Positions 22,201 through 34,200 of a stretch of 64,000 bases of DNA are shown here, piece by piece. The stretch lies in NCBI GenBank assembly GCA_036362985.1, contig JAYGXS010000005.1, forward strand, positions 5,408,931 to 5,472,930, read 5' to 3'. Source of the stretch: Ligula intestinalis. Lineage: Eukaryota; Platyhelminthes; Cestoda; Diphyllobothriidea; Diphyllobothriidae. Within the stretch, counting starts at the first letter, position 1. Each line of letters opens with the position of its first letter. A program made the position numbers and the translations under genes. Under the pieces are notes generated by a model. The model made no database searches, was not told the origin of the DNA, and worked only from the letters and a program-made list of their open reading frames with translations.

Positions 22201-25200
22201 CCATTGTTCTAGACAAAAAAGCAGATTGGTCAAGCAGGACCTGCGCCTGTGGAATCCATGCTGCTTATCAGAAAGAAGTTGATGTTGCTCCAAAAAGTGC
22301 ATCAGCTGGCGATTGACTATACGTTCCATAAGCTTGCAGGATATTGAGGTGAGGCTGACCGGTCTATAGTTATTTGCGGTCGCCCGACTCCCACTTTTGT
22401 GGATGGGTGAGATCCACGCTACCTTCCAATCGGGTGGCACTTGTCCAGTATTAAGAAAAGCTCGGAATATTAGGTACAGGGGTACCGCCAACTCTATGGC
22501 TAGCTCTTTTAATAGCTTTGCAGGTATCTCATCCGGATCACACGACTTCGTTTCTTTGAGCTGTAGAAGTTCTCACAGAATGTTAGCTTTCGTGACTGCA
22601 ACCGAGTCAATGGTCTGGATCACACCCACACTGCAGTTAATAGTGGTGAACCCAGCCTCTCTCGTAAAGACCGACTGGAAGAAGCAGGATAGATGTTCCG
22701 CCTTTTCGTTAATCTCGCAAATTTCTACACTGTCGTCTGTTTTTAACAGAGGAATAGGTTCTCTATTTCGAGTACATTGCCTAACGTAGCTGTAGAAAAG
22801 CTTTGGGTTTCCTACTGCACGGTTTATTAGATAACTATCGAAGTTTTGGTGGCTAATTCGTATCAGGCTCCTAACCTTGTTTCTCTGCGCCTTATGCCTA
22901 TTGTATGATTCGGGGGTCCTCTCTCTGCGATAGATTTTGAACATCCTTTCTTTGCGGTTTACTTACATCTTTAGCGTCGGTGGTAGCCATCGAGGCCTAT
23001 TTGTTACAATTTACAATGTCCACGCTATCAGGTGCTTTGGTAAGTACTAGTTCTAAGCAATTAGCTTGTTGCCCTTCGCGTAGTCTGGTCGGATATAGGA
23101 CGCGTTGCGTTATGAAAGATGCCTGTACTGTGTGCAGGAGTCGTCGATCGAAATTTACTTCTGAGCCGGGCGCAGAACTCACATTCCAGTCGATATGGGG
23201 TCGTTAAAGTCTCCCATGACCATGACATCGGATCTTTTAGCAATTTCTTCGACTCCTATCAGACTAGTGTCTGACTGTTGGATGCTTGATGGTGGACGGT
23301 AGACCACCATGATGTTAAGGGTCTGTGACCCCGGTGTTATAATGGTGAGCCATATTGCCTCTATATTGCCCGAAAGGTTTTCGGCTTTTTCGGACACGGG
23401 CAGGCCGCGTCTTACATAGATTAGCACACCCCCACCTTGACGCCCGACTCTATCTTTTCGGAAAACTTGAAACCTGCGGAGAGCAATTTCCTGGTCGCCT
23501 ACCTTCGTGGTCAACCATTTTTCTGTAATGCAGACGACGTCTGGTTCCATTTGGCAAATAGTAATCTTAAGCTCATCTAATTTGGAGAGCAGGCTTTGTG
23601 CATTGGTGTACATGCACTTTAGTTTCTTTGTACGGTGTAATCCGGTTGTGACAGTCACTTCTTGACCGTCGTTCGGAGTATTACGGTTTGGTTCAATGTT
23701 TTCTTCTTAATTATCTTCCCGTTGAAGATTTTCAGGCCTGCCTCGCCATTCTTGTTCCTCGACTGTAGTTCCGCTACTAGTTCTCGGCGTTTCAGCCGTT
23801 CCTCCAGGGAGTAGTCCGGTTGAAAAAAAACCTCTTTATGCGCGTGACGTAGGTTAGTTTTTTTAGACAGGATTACCTGAACATGTTCCTTGTTTTTAAA
23901 TATGATTTTTCGCGGTCTGGGTCGGAGCAATTTTGCAGTATCTGCCAGCCTTTTCCCAATACGAAATGACCTCAGCACTTCAAATTCTTTTCCTGGCGGA
24001 AACAGATCGCTCAGGACATCGTTAAAGGAAACCATGTCTGGATCGTTTTGGTCGTTTGAGCGGTCTGAAATGTCTTCTTTTAGCCCTTGTACAAATATGC
24101 AGTAATCATGATCCTCTCGGTGTCGTGTGCCCTTAGCTGAAGTTTTCGCAGCATTTTTTGCAGTGGGCCTGTAGCTCGAACTGGGTGGTGTGACTGCTTG
24201 GTCGTCAGAGCTGTCTGAAGTTGCTTCTTGCAACCCCTGAACAGTTACACCATGATAACCCTCCTGACGGGGGTCATGAATTACAGTTTTGGTAACCTTC
24301 GCTGCAGTGGGCCTAGATCTCGAAACGGACGGTGTGACTGCTTGGTCATCAGATCTGTCTGAAATTGTCCCACCGGTGTCTAGGTTGTCCACTATGGCGG
24401 CCTGTACTTCAGGTATAGGTATCCCTTTTTCTTCTTTAGGTGGTCAATGCATATGCATTGAAGTCATCACTTTTTCCATCGCAGCGATGGTCTGCTGGAG
24501 GATTTTTTTCATATTTTCCATTTTACCTTCAAGTTTGCTATATTTAGAGGCTAGAATATAATATCCTTCGCATCAGTTCTCTGTGTGCGTCGATCGTACC
24601 CAATTAGTAAAGCTTTTCGATCGCCCGTTACAGCGTGCCGCGATAGCGTAGTGGTTAGCATTGCGGTCTTGTGTTGAAGGGGTTTCCAGTTCGAGCCCGT
24701 CTTGCGGCAAATTTTGCATTTAACTTCTCGTTTGCATCATTTTCGCACGACAAGTGACATTTCCGCAAAAAAAGTTCAGATGTGAAGCTTTACCTTGTAT
24801 GCGAGACAGATAGCAAAAGTCGTCGCTTAGCTTATGTAAGAATACGTTAAAGGTGATTCTCCTTACTTAAGACGATTGGTTTTAGAATTTAAGAAGCAGA
24901 ACTTTGATGGACTACTACATCAATGTCTAAACGTGGAAAATTTGTTCAGGGTTGGTAAGAGCAGGCGTAATAACTGTGCTATTTTAATTTCTAACTATGC
25001 AGTAAGTTACTCCAATACTGGTATCAAAGCAAATGTGATACAATAGAATTTAGCGACTCAGCCTTTGCTCCTTCGTGTGTACTAGCGTCTGAGAATTTCA
25101 CCAGCACCAGCGTTGTAGAAGTTTGGTTGGTCCGACCTCGTTTAGGAAGATTTTCGACGATTGTCTGCTTTGCTAGTCACAACGTAACTGTAGGAGCAGA

Positions 25201-28200
25201 TGGATTTAGACCCAGGTGGCGACTGAGGAGTACGGTTTGTTCAGGAGACAAATTTTGTGAGTATCCGGCTTTGTACGTAAATCAAGTGTGTTGATCTTGA
25301 CACACTATTTTTTTTGTTGAAAACAAGTATTTTCCTCTTGAAACGCCACTGCTTAAAAATTTCAAACCGCGCAGGGGCAGCATTTTTTCAAGGATGACCT
25401 TGGAATCTAGTCGTTGGTGTCTTGAGGATATTACTGGCTTAGAAACCGGTCCGATGTTTCACTAGTCGCCAACCAGGAGTGATAAATTGGTTTTTAGTAT
25501 CACTCCTCGTCCTTATTACACCATGCATGTATACATCCTGCTAAATGTTTTGGTACATGTGCCTTCTCCCAACCAAGGCCCTAGATCCTTCAATGCTGCA
25601 AGCCTCCTCGATTCCGCACCATGGGACTGCATTTTCACGTTCTGCAGTCAGCATTACAAACCCCTTCATGGAATCCACCACCGACACAAGCGAAGACACC
25701 AGCAAGAAGAAGGAAAGCACAGTTGGAGGTTGGTTCTCATATTCAAAATGCCTATTTATGTTTCTCTCACCCTGGGCATCATGCATCCTACGAACGTGTT
25801 TGATAAAACTGACGATTTAATGATGTTGCCTGCATCACATACTTTAAGCTAACGTACATGATCTTTGCTCAGAGAGACACGAGGAACGCTGTCAAATGTG
25901 TGAGTTTCAAGCCGCTTACCCCTTGTTGTGTGAAAACCTAGTTTATTGTATGGGGGCCAGGTCACGTGTGTGGAACGCGCAGACGGGCTGTCTAGCTCTG
26001 TCTGACGCCTCTGGAATCCGCAGCATCAGTTGGCTGACTAGCTCGGACAGTGACCTGGTGTCGGGGGCAGGGAGGGAAGAGTGTGTAGGGGTCAACGGCA
26101 CTCAACGTGCATTCCTCACTCTTAACAATCTGGCGCACTCAAATCTATCAAGGTAAATTAAAAGACGTCGCTTGGAAAGCAACCGACTGCCGGACTATAG
26201 CTCCATCCTCCCCCTAAAACAAAAAGACAGGCTAGACTGGTTGCTGTTTGACTTCGTCTCTACGGCACCTTCACTTAGTTGAGAGCCGGGCGGTGTTATT
26301 TTCTCGTTGCGTGACACCTGGACCGTTTTGCGCGGACTAGAAGGTGTATAAAACTTGTAGACGGACTGCTTAGCTACTGTTCGGATAACCGGAATCAGAC
26401 AGCTGACCGGTTCTGACAGTGGATCGCTGACTGAGAGCGAATGAGGTCGACTGTCTCGGCGCATATAAACGGTCTGGTGCACTTGAAGTTATCACTATGC
26501 GCTCCAAGCCGTGGTAAGGAACTATCGTGGGGTCCCGACAGTGCGTGCGAAGTGCGCTCCACTCCAATAAGGGCACCTGGTTTTAGGGGACAGAATAGGT
26601 GGGGCATATTCGGGGACAAATCAGTGCGCAATAATCATGTAAACTAGAAGATTGTGGAAAATTCACTCTACTTAAAATTTGTAAGTAAGCGGTTATCGTA
26701 CATTTTGGTCTTCTAAGCACCCCTCTAGAGTTCCCTGCCCAAGCCGTGATGTCACCTGATGGGATAGCCCGAAATGCACAGTCCGTCCAGTGTGTATTTG
26801 AATGGAGTGGGCGAATGGTGGACTGAGAGTCAAGCTGCAATGGCTGCTTTTTAATGTGGCTTCAAATGCACTCCCACTCATTGGAATTCGAGCTGATGTG
26901 TTAGCATGCCTAGGTGCGTGTTCCCGTCGTGACCATCGCTGACGATCTTCTTGCCTCTGTTATGGCAGCTGAGCCAGGTGGTTGAGGAAGGACCGAATGC
27001 GAGAAATGTGTTGAAAATCACCGTTTGGCGCCCACTTTACTGCGAGGCACACAGTGGACATAGTCGGAACCGACGGTTGAACTCCCATTCAACGCAGTCA
27101 GTTAATGTCCCAATGCTAGCAGCAGATTACTTAGCTACTTTGTATTTATCATGAGAATTCGCGGACCTAATACCTAGAATCGAAAAAGCAATTACCGACC
27201 ACTTGTGTTGTAGTCAGAAAAAATTGGAGCAACTAACTTACAACAGTGACTAAACTCCTTTTCAGCACAGTTTTCGAAAGACCTGCGCCTAGTGTGTACG
27301 GGTTTGAATATTGTACACTTTCGTTATCACCGAAACAGAAGGAGAGGGTTTTCAGACAGCTTTCATCAACACTTACGACTTTAAGGGATGTTGAGAGGGA
27401 CTTCGACTATTATTTTTGTCATGTAGCCAACGAGACATTGTATACTGCTGCAATCCTCTAATCGAATAGAGATAAATACGTATTCCTGAGAGCGAAAATC
27501 TGACCAAAACTCACAGGCACTATCGGTTGGACAAAACTAGCAACAATAATCGATCCCGATAGTGTGTATTTCGCTCTCTCAAAGGTTTACTTTTTTTTCT
27601 TTTAAAGCAAGGCCCTTTAGGCCGAAAGCACTCTCAATACTTACGACCGATTTTACCTAGCTTCTTTTCTGGTAGGGGTGAATGTGCGAGTACCAAGTCC
27701 CGAATGGTGAGTGAGTAAAGGCCAGAATTAAATGTCCACTGGTCTGCAATTTTTAGTCCGCAAATAAGATTTTTTCTCAGAGATAGGAAGGCAGAGACGG
27801 TGGGTGACATGTTTATGAAGCGTTAAATCAAGTCCAAGGCCAATGTTGCGGGTTGAGAGTCGCATGCACATATGGATCTTGCTCCCGAACGCATTGCCCT
27901 ATGCCGTAATTTCCAGACTTTAAATGTCTCGCAAACGCCAGGCAATGTTTTACTGCTGTCTTATTTCTGGCGGTAAAACTTCCTACTAGGTCAAAGATTC
28001 AGACAGTCCGGTCTCTGACGAATTTTTATTCTCGTCCACTGTCGTACTAAAATTCGTTTCTTGCTTAACAAGTCTCTCGTGAAAAAGCGGTGACGGAAGT
28101 GTACGGTTAGCTAGACTCCTATCGTCTATATGAACCCGTGGTGTTCATCTACAAATACCTGTCCTCGGTGGTTTCTGCGTTATGAAAGACAAATTCGTCT

Positions 28201-31200
28201 TTTAGGAAAAAGCAGACCTCCATCTCTCTGAGATACTTGGTGCCAAAGTATCGTCGCCAACACCATACACACAGCATAATTTCTGATGGCGTTTTTCTGA
28301 AAAGGTCCTTAGTACCCTTTAAAAAAGCAAACGGAAAATGTTACGAACCTGTGCGCCTGATTGCCATGACTCGTATGCTCAAGTTTCAACACGCTCTTTA
28401 TGTTGATGGGCGGAAAATTAAGTAATTTAGATGCTGAGAACGATTAGCAGATGAAAAATACCCCTTTCAGCTCGGCCATTTGAGTATTCAAGTCTCTTTT
28501 TTCTAAAACCTTCCCTATAGTAAAACCCACCCGGCGTTTGCACTCCTTTAAATTCGATAAATCTTATCCATAAATTCATAGTCATTAGAACTGTCCTATT
28601 TTGCAATATCAGAAAGCAGTATGATGAATTCATTAAATGCCTTCCCCACACTAACTCGAGGCATTTAATGATCGAATGAAGCCATCACCACCGAGTCATT
28701 TTTGCTATCCTAAAGAATGTTCGACCACGTATGACTGATGTGCACGCAGTTGATCACCGAGCCACGATCTTATCTGTGAGAACCATATCTGTGGCCTCAT
28801 TAAGGTTTTTAAGTTTTATTCACGACCTACTTACTTCATTGGAGTAGGTTTGATTATCCCCTTGATTTGGCTTAATCCCCTGTCACGCCTCCCTCAAGTA
28901 TTATAAGTACTATTAACCTTAATCTTCGGCTTAGTGTTATGGGACTGGGGGGTTAGGGTTATGAGTTGAAATTCGTGGTTAGGGTTAGAGTCAGAATTGG
29001 ACTGAGGCGTTAGGGCTCGATTTAGAATTGGGGTTACCGGCTTAGGTTGGAGTTTGGCCTAAGGATCTTGTTTTGAAATAGAGGTTGGGCTAGCGAAGTT
29101 TTCAACTTCAAGTATATTTTCAGTCGCGGCCATTACGAACGTCTGACTGGAGGACTTATTCCTCATACTGTTACTTCAACGTAATTTGTTATCGTGGATA
29201 TAGATAAGTGCATATAAAAAAGCTAACATATGCTCTCGGTTTGCGTTTTTTCGCGACTGCTTACGGTTCCTAGCTTCCATTATTTTTTTAAAATTACACT
29301 CGCGTTTTCCTTTTGATAGGTGTATTTAAATAAACTACTAACAAGAAGTTAGAACGCATGCAAATTACTCTACTGGTGCCATGCAGATAAATGCATAATA
29401 AATGTAGAATATGTATAACGAGAAATGTGTGTTACGTGTACTTAGGTCTCAGGCGCATCGAGTGACATCCTGTCGTGTCCGCTGGACTACCGGTGGTAAG
29501 TGCAGCGCTATAGGTGACTGTAGGGGCGGGACATGGGAGTGCTGACATTGTATAAGACGGATGGGGACACGGTAGATACGAGATCGGGGGTAAATTCTAG
29601 AGAGAGTATAGGGCACCGGCCTGTTTACAAATATTTTATCGCACCGCCCCTGTCCTGAGCCCGCACCAAGGTAGTCTAAACTCCACTTTAACAACCCAGT
29701 CAGTCTCGGGGGGTGTTTTGTCTAAGGAAGACGAATTACCTGCGCCCAAGTTTTAGAAATAAATACAGAAGAAGCTAAAAATCACCATTTCCTCCCCCCC
29801 CCCCCTCCACCCCCTTGGTTTCACCGTCACTTTGCCCAGACTCCAAAAAGCCTCACCATTCACTCATTTTTGTAGCCTTCAAGAGCAAGAAGAAAGAACC
29901 GGAGGAAGTGCTGGATAAGGCGGCGCTGGACAAACACGTCAACATTCTGGTGACTGAAACGGAAACCTTCTGGCTTTTTGACCAACCACCGTGCGTAATG
30001 TCCACGGACAATGAGCTGGTAGCCTACCAAAATAAACGGAATGCTGCCTACAAGGCTGTGAGTTGAGCTCTACGCGTCTGTTTGTTCTCATTCATAGTTG
30101 AAATACAGTAGAGTCCCTACCTCATGAAATGTCAACCGACATGCCCAAATGTGGTTTTGCATCAAGGCACTAACTTGAGTAGAGCTGTAATGTTGATTAT
30201 CACACAGTGCTTTCTTCCGGTCGTTTGAAAAAAGCTTACGCTGTAAATCAGGGGTTGCTTGTGCAGTTTGCATTTTCACGGTGTTTTTCAATGCCATCAT
30301 AAATCTAATTATATTTCAATTGACCTTATTGTGAAAAATTCGTGGCTGTGGTGGAATTCGAGCTCACATCAGCAGGAAAGGCTTTAGTAGGGTCAACGCT
30401 CTACCAATTGAACTACGAAGGCGCGCCGAAAGCTGTGAATTTAATCACTCTTCGGACGATACTAAAGCCTTCCCCGCTGATGTTGGTTCGACTCCCACCA
30501 AAGCCACGAATTTTTCGCAATTAAGTCAATTGAATTATTCAACTCCACCAAATCCTCCCAACAAATAAGTTTATTCTCCTGAAAACATGCACAGAAATAT
30601 TCTTTTTCGTACCCGTTTGGTGGTACCCTACGTTTTCTTACAATTTTAATTCAATGAAAGGGTGTCTTTTGGTTCTAAATTTGTATGGACTCCCAACTAA
30701 TGTTGAGTCCTTTCAATATTCAAAGTTTCAAACTAAATGCTTTATAGCTTCCGTAAAATGAAAACCGCGCACTCCGCTACGCTATAAGAAATCGATCAGA
30801 TAGTGCACATAACATTAAGCAAAGGATGTAGATCACGTTTCACACTGACATTAACATACTGATGGATATGATGTGTTATGCAGTTATGTGTCATGCAGTT
30901 AACCATCTTAAAACATCTCGTTGTTAGAATTTTTAAGTCAACATGTTGCCTTTCTTGGAGTAAAAAAACTAAGAGAAGACGTCATTTTCTACAAAAACAG
31001 GTACAAGAAAGGTTTTTTGTGCACGTTTTCTAGAAAATATGTTTGATTTCATGAGGAATTTTAAATTCAATGAGAAAATTTTATGTCGATTAAGTAGTCG
31101 TTGTTTAGAAACATTGCGTCATGCAGGCGACAGGAAAGAGGCTTATTCAAAAGCCAGAATTCTGCTGTGACTGAAATAGTTTGGTATTAAGCTGAAAGAT

Positions 31201-34200
31201 CCTCTTAAGTATGACTCAGAATTCGTGCGATATGCCTAAATTTACGGAAAATTTATGCTCACTCGCTAATCGTCATTGGGTTAGATTTTACTACTGATTA
31301 TCTTGTAGCCTATTCCCAAGTCATTTCAGTCACGAAAGGATGCCAGCTTTTTAACGAGGTTTTTTCGGACCGTTAACAGGAAATATGTACTAAAAAAAAT
31401 GGTTACTTAAGAAGTATGAATTTTCATCGGTGTTGTTGACTACCTTTATAAATTCAAATAAAATTTATGGAAAACATGCACGAAAAAATCTTCCTTGCAC
31501 TCGTTTGATAGAAAATTGCACCTTCTTTAAATTTTATACTTTATAATTTTATCCTTTTTTACTTAAAAAGGGTTTTAGAAAAAAATTTTATGAGTGGCCA
31601 AATAATTTAGAAACCTACCGACTGCTACACCTGAATTGAAATTTTACTTACTGCGCGCTGTGTACACCCTGTTTAACGAAAAGTAATGTTTGCAAACGTT
31701 TGGAAGAAGAAGTAATATAGTTCTCATAAAAATTTACGATAGATATGGATCATGATGTTCACCTTATAGGCAACATCAGTAAATTGACGGATACGATGTA
31801 TTCTGAATGAACACCTCACAATGCTAAAAAATCTCATATTTCGAAATTTTTGAAAATCGAATTATACCCTTTCTTCAAGTGTAAAAGATAAAGATGGCAT
31901 TGGTTACCAGGGGCAAGGTACCTAACATGAAAACTCAGCAACTCAGGAATAATATCATTAATAGCGGTAATATAGGAATTATTGATATTAGAAGTGATAT
32001 TAATATCATGAGTAATAGTAGTAGTGGCAGAAATCATACTAGTCACAGTAGTTGTAGCAGCAAAAGCATTATTATTACTAGCAGTAGTACTAGTAGTGAC
32101 AACAGTAGTAGTAGGAGCAATCGTAGTGTTATTATTAGTGATTGTATTATTAATGGTAAAAGTAGCATAATGTTCGTCCCACGACCAGATTGAAAGAATT
32201 TCCAACCTCATGTTGATCCCCGTGTCGGCTTTAGTTGTGCGAGGCGCGCGTGGGCAGTGATCGGTACACGGAGAGGGCCATGAATACGTTCAGCAGGCCT
32301 AGTATCGTAAAGATTCTACAGACTGATGAGATCCTGTATGCCGAAAAGGGAGTGGTAGCGACCATCTGCGACATATGGGATGCCGCCAAGGCCCTGGAAG
32401 AAGCAGGTACGTTAATCATTTCAGTCTGACTTCAGTTTTTATGCAAACAGCAAGTGTCCTTACTCATTAAGCATGTCTCACTTGCTTATGCCTGGCACGA
32501 CAATATGCCTTTTTGGCTCCTACGTGAAAAACATAAAGAGAAAAGCTTGCCTACATGCCTAAATGACTTCTACAAAGCAACTGAAATGTGCATTTTGTGA
32601 TCTCAACCTCGATAACTACACGTCCCCCGTCGAGTTGGCTGGACGGACTCATACAAGATCAGTTTCACGGATGTAACTCATGTGTAGGCCACTTCTTATG
32701 TCAGTGTTGGGTAAAAGCCTAGTATTAAGTTGAACGCCGAAACTTTACATCCTTTCCGTGTATTCAGTACATAATAGGGCCTTTCAATGAGTTTGTAAGA
32801 GGCGGCACCTCCCGCTAGTCGAGAAAAGGCTGTTACAGTAGTCGCCGGTTATTAAGCCCACGGTTAATAGGCCAAGCTGCTTATTAAGCCCAAATCGGCT
32901 TGGGACGGAATTTTACATCGCAAAATTCACCGGCTAATAAGACCAGTCACAGGCTACAAAGCCCAGTTTGCCAACAGGATAGAGTGAGATTCTCATCTCT
33001 CTGCGTGCGCAACTGGTTACATAATTTTGGCCAGTCTTACGCAAAGCACGATGCCGAGCAAGCAACTGGCCCTGAGGTTGCAGAAAAGATCAATTTGCTC
33101 CAAGCACTGGGCATGCTGGAAGATGCATGGAAGCAGATGAAGAAGAGCACAATAGAAAACTGCTGGCGAAAAGGTGGTTTTCAAACCCCTGATGTTGTTG
33201 CTGCTCCTGATTTTGGTGCTGTCAATGTGGTGCCTCCTCCGCCAGGAATTGAAGAGGAATTTTTTTAAGTGGATGGACATCGATGCAGATGTTGAAGTCA
33301 CTGACGAAACAGGCGAGGGAGATTTTGAGCAGAACTTGGTCAATGAAATCATTCCGAAGGAAGAAGTGAAGAATGGAGGAAAAGCAAATGAGGAAGTTGT
33401 TGTTGTTGATGATGATGAGGAGGAGGAGGAGAAAGAGGAGAAGGAGGAGGAGGACGATGACGACGACGACAAAGAGCCAGTTCTTACTGCTGCACAGATG
33501 GGAGCTGCACTCTACACTATGCAACGCAGTCTACAGGCATCAGGTTTCACAAAATTCAACGATTTCTGGTGCATGGAGAAGGACATCAAAGAGCACTTGC
33601 GACTGAAGTTTCCTCCAAAACAACTGACACTAGACCACTGTTTTAAACGTGTCGCAAATCATTTTTTTGTTATTACGTAAAATACAGACAAACAGCATCC
33701 TTTTCTTGTACATAACCAGGCTGTACACATAATACAGTACGTATGTAATGTATAGTGCCTATCCTGCGTTTGCTAATCAATAACTAGGACTCTCCGGTTA
33801 GTGCTCCCGCCGCTTATAATCCCAATTTGGTCTGGGCCCGAGGTGGGCTTAAAAGCCAGTGACTACTGTATTTATATCCAATAGATTAAACGTCAAATGC
33901 CTCTTTATCTCTGACCCCTTTAAAGAACGCAAGAAAGAGGAGGAAGAGATAGAAGCTCAACAGTTGTCGAAAAAGCAGGTGGCCCCGACCGAGGACTCCA
34001 AGAAAGTATCCATCGATGGGGTTCCCAATGCTATCCGTCGGTCCCTCCTCAACAGCACCGCGCCCATGCAGCTGGCCACACCAGAACAGGATATGGTGAC
34101 CCCAGACTCTGCACCCTCACCCAACTCTCAGGCCGTCTCGGAGTCCACAGAGACTACTGCTTCAGATGCAAGTAAGTTTCCTCTCCTTGTCCTGCACGCT

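Larger units (their letters stand above)
20945..24440 (-). mobile_element. CR1-like LINE, nearly full length, decayed
   Basis: On the - strand the order is ORF1 (24392-23655), endonuclease (23658 to about 22997), linker (22944-22573), reverse transcriptase (22491-21808) and C-terminal region (21792-21084). Several frameshifts and stops break ORF2. The 3' end is near 20945-20975, where - reads a short TTATTATTATTAG tract. It lies antisense within the first large intron of DNAI4. The whole layout is shared with the copy at 11.3-13.4 kb. Confidence 0.9.

Noticed and set aside
31834..32211. Thr/Ser/Asn-rich frames on both strands
   Set aside because: Produced by a degenerate AGT/AGC triplet tract in a DNAI4 intron.
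33017..33524. Long Ser- or Leu-rich frames on the - strand
   Set aside because: They are antisense to the GAG/GAC acidic repeat of the Tigger fragment; low complexity and no domain.
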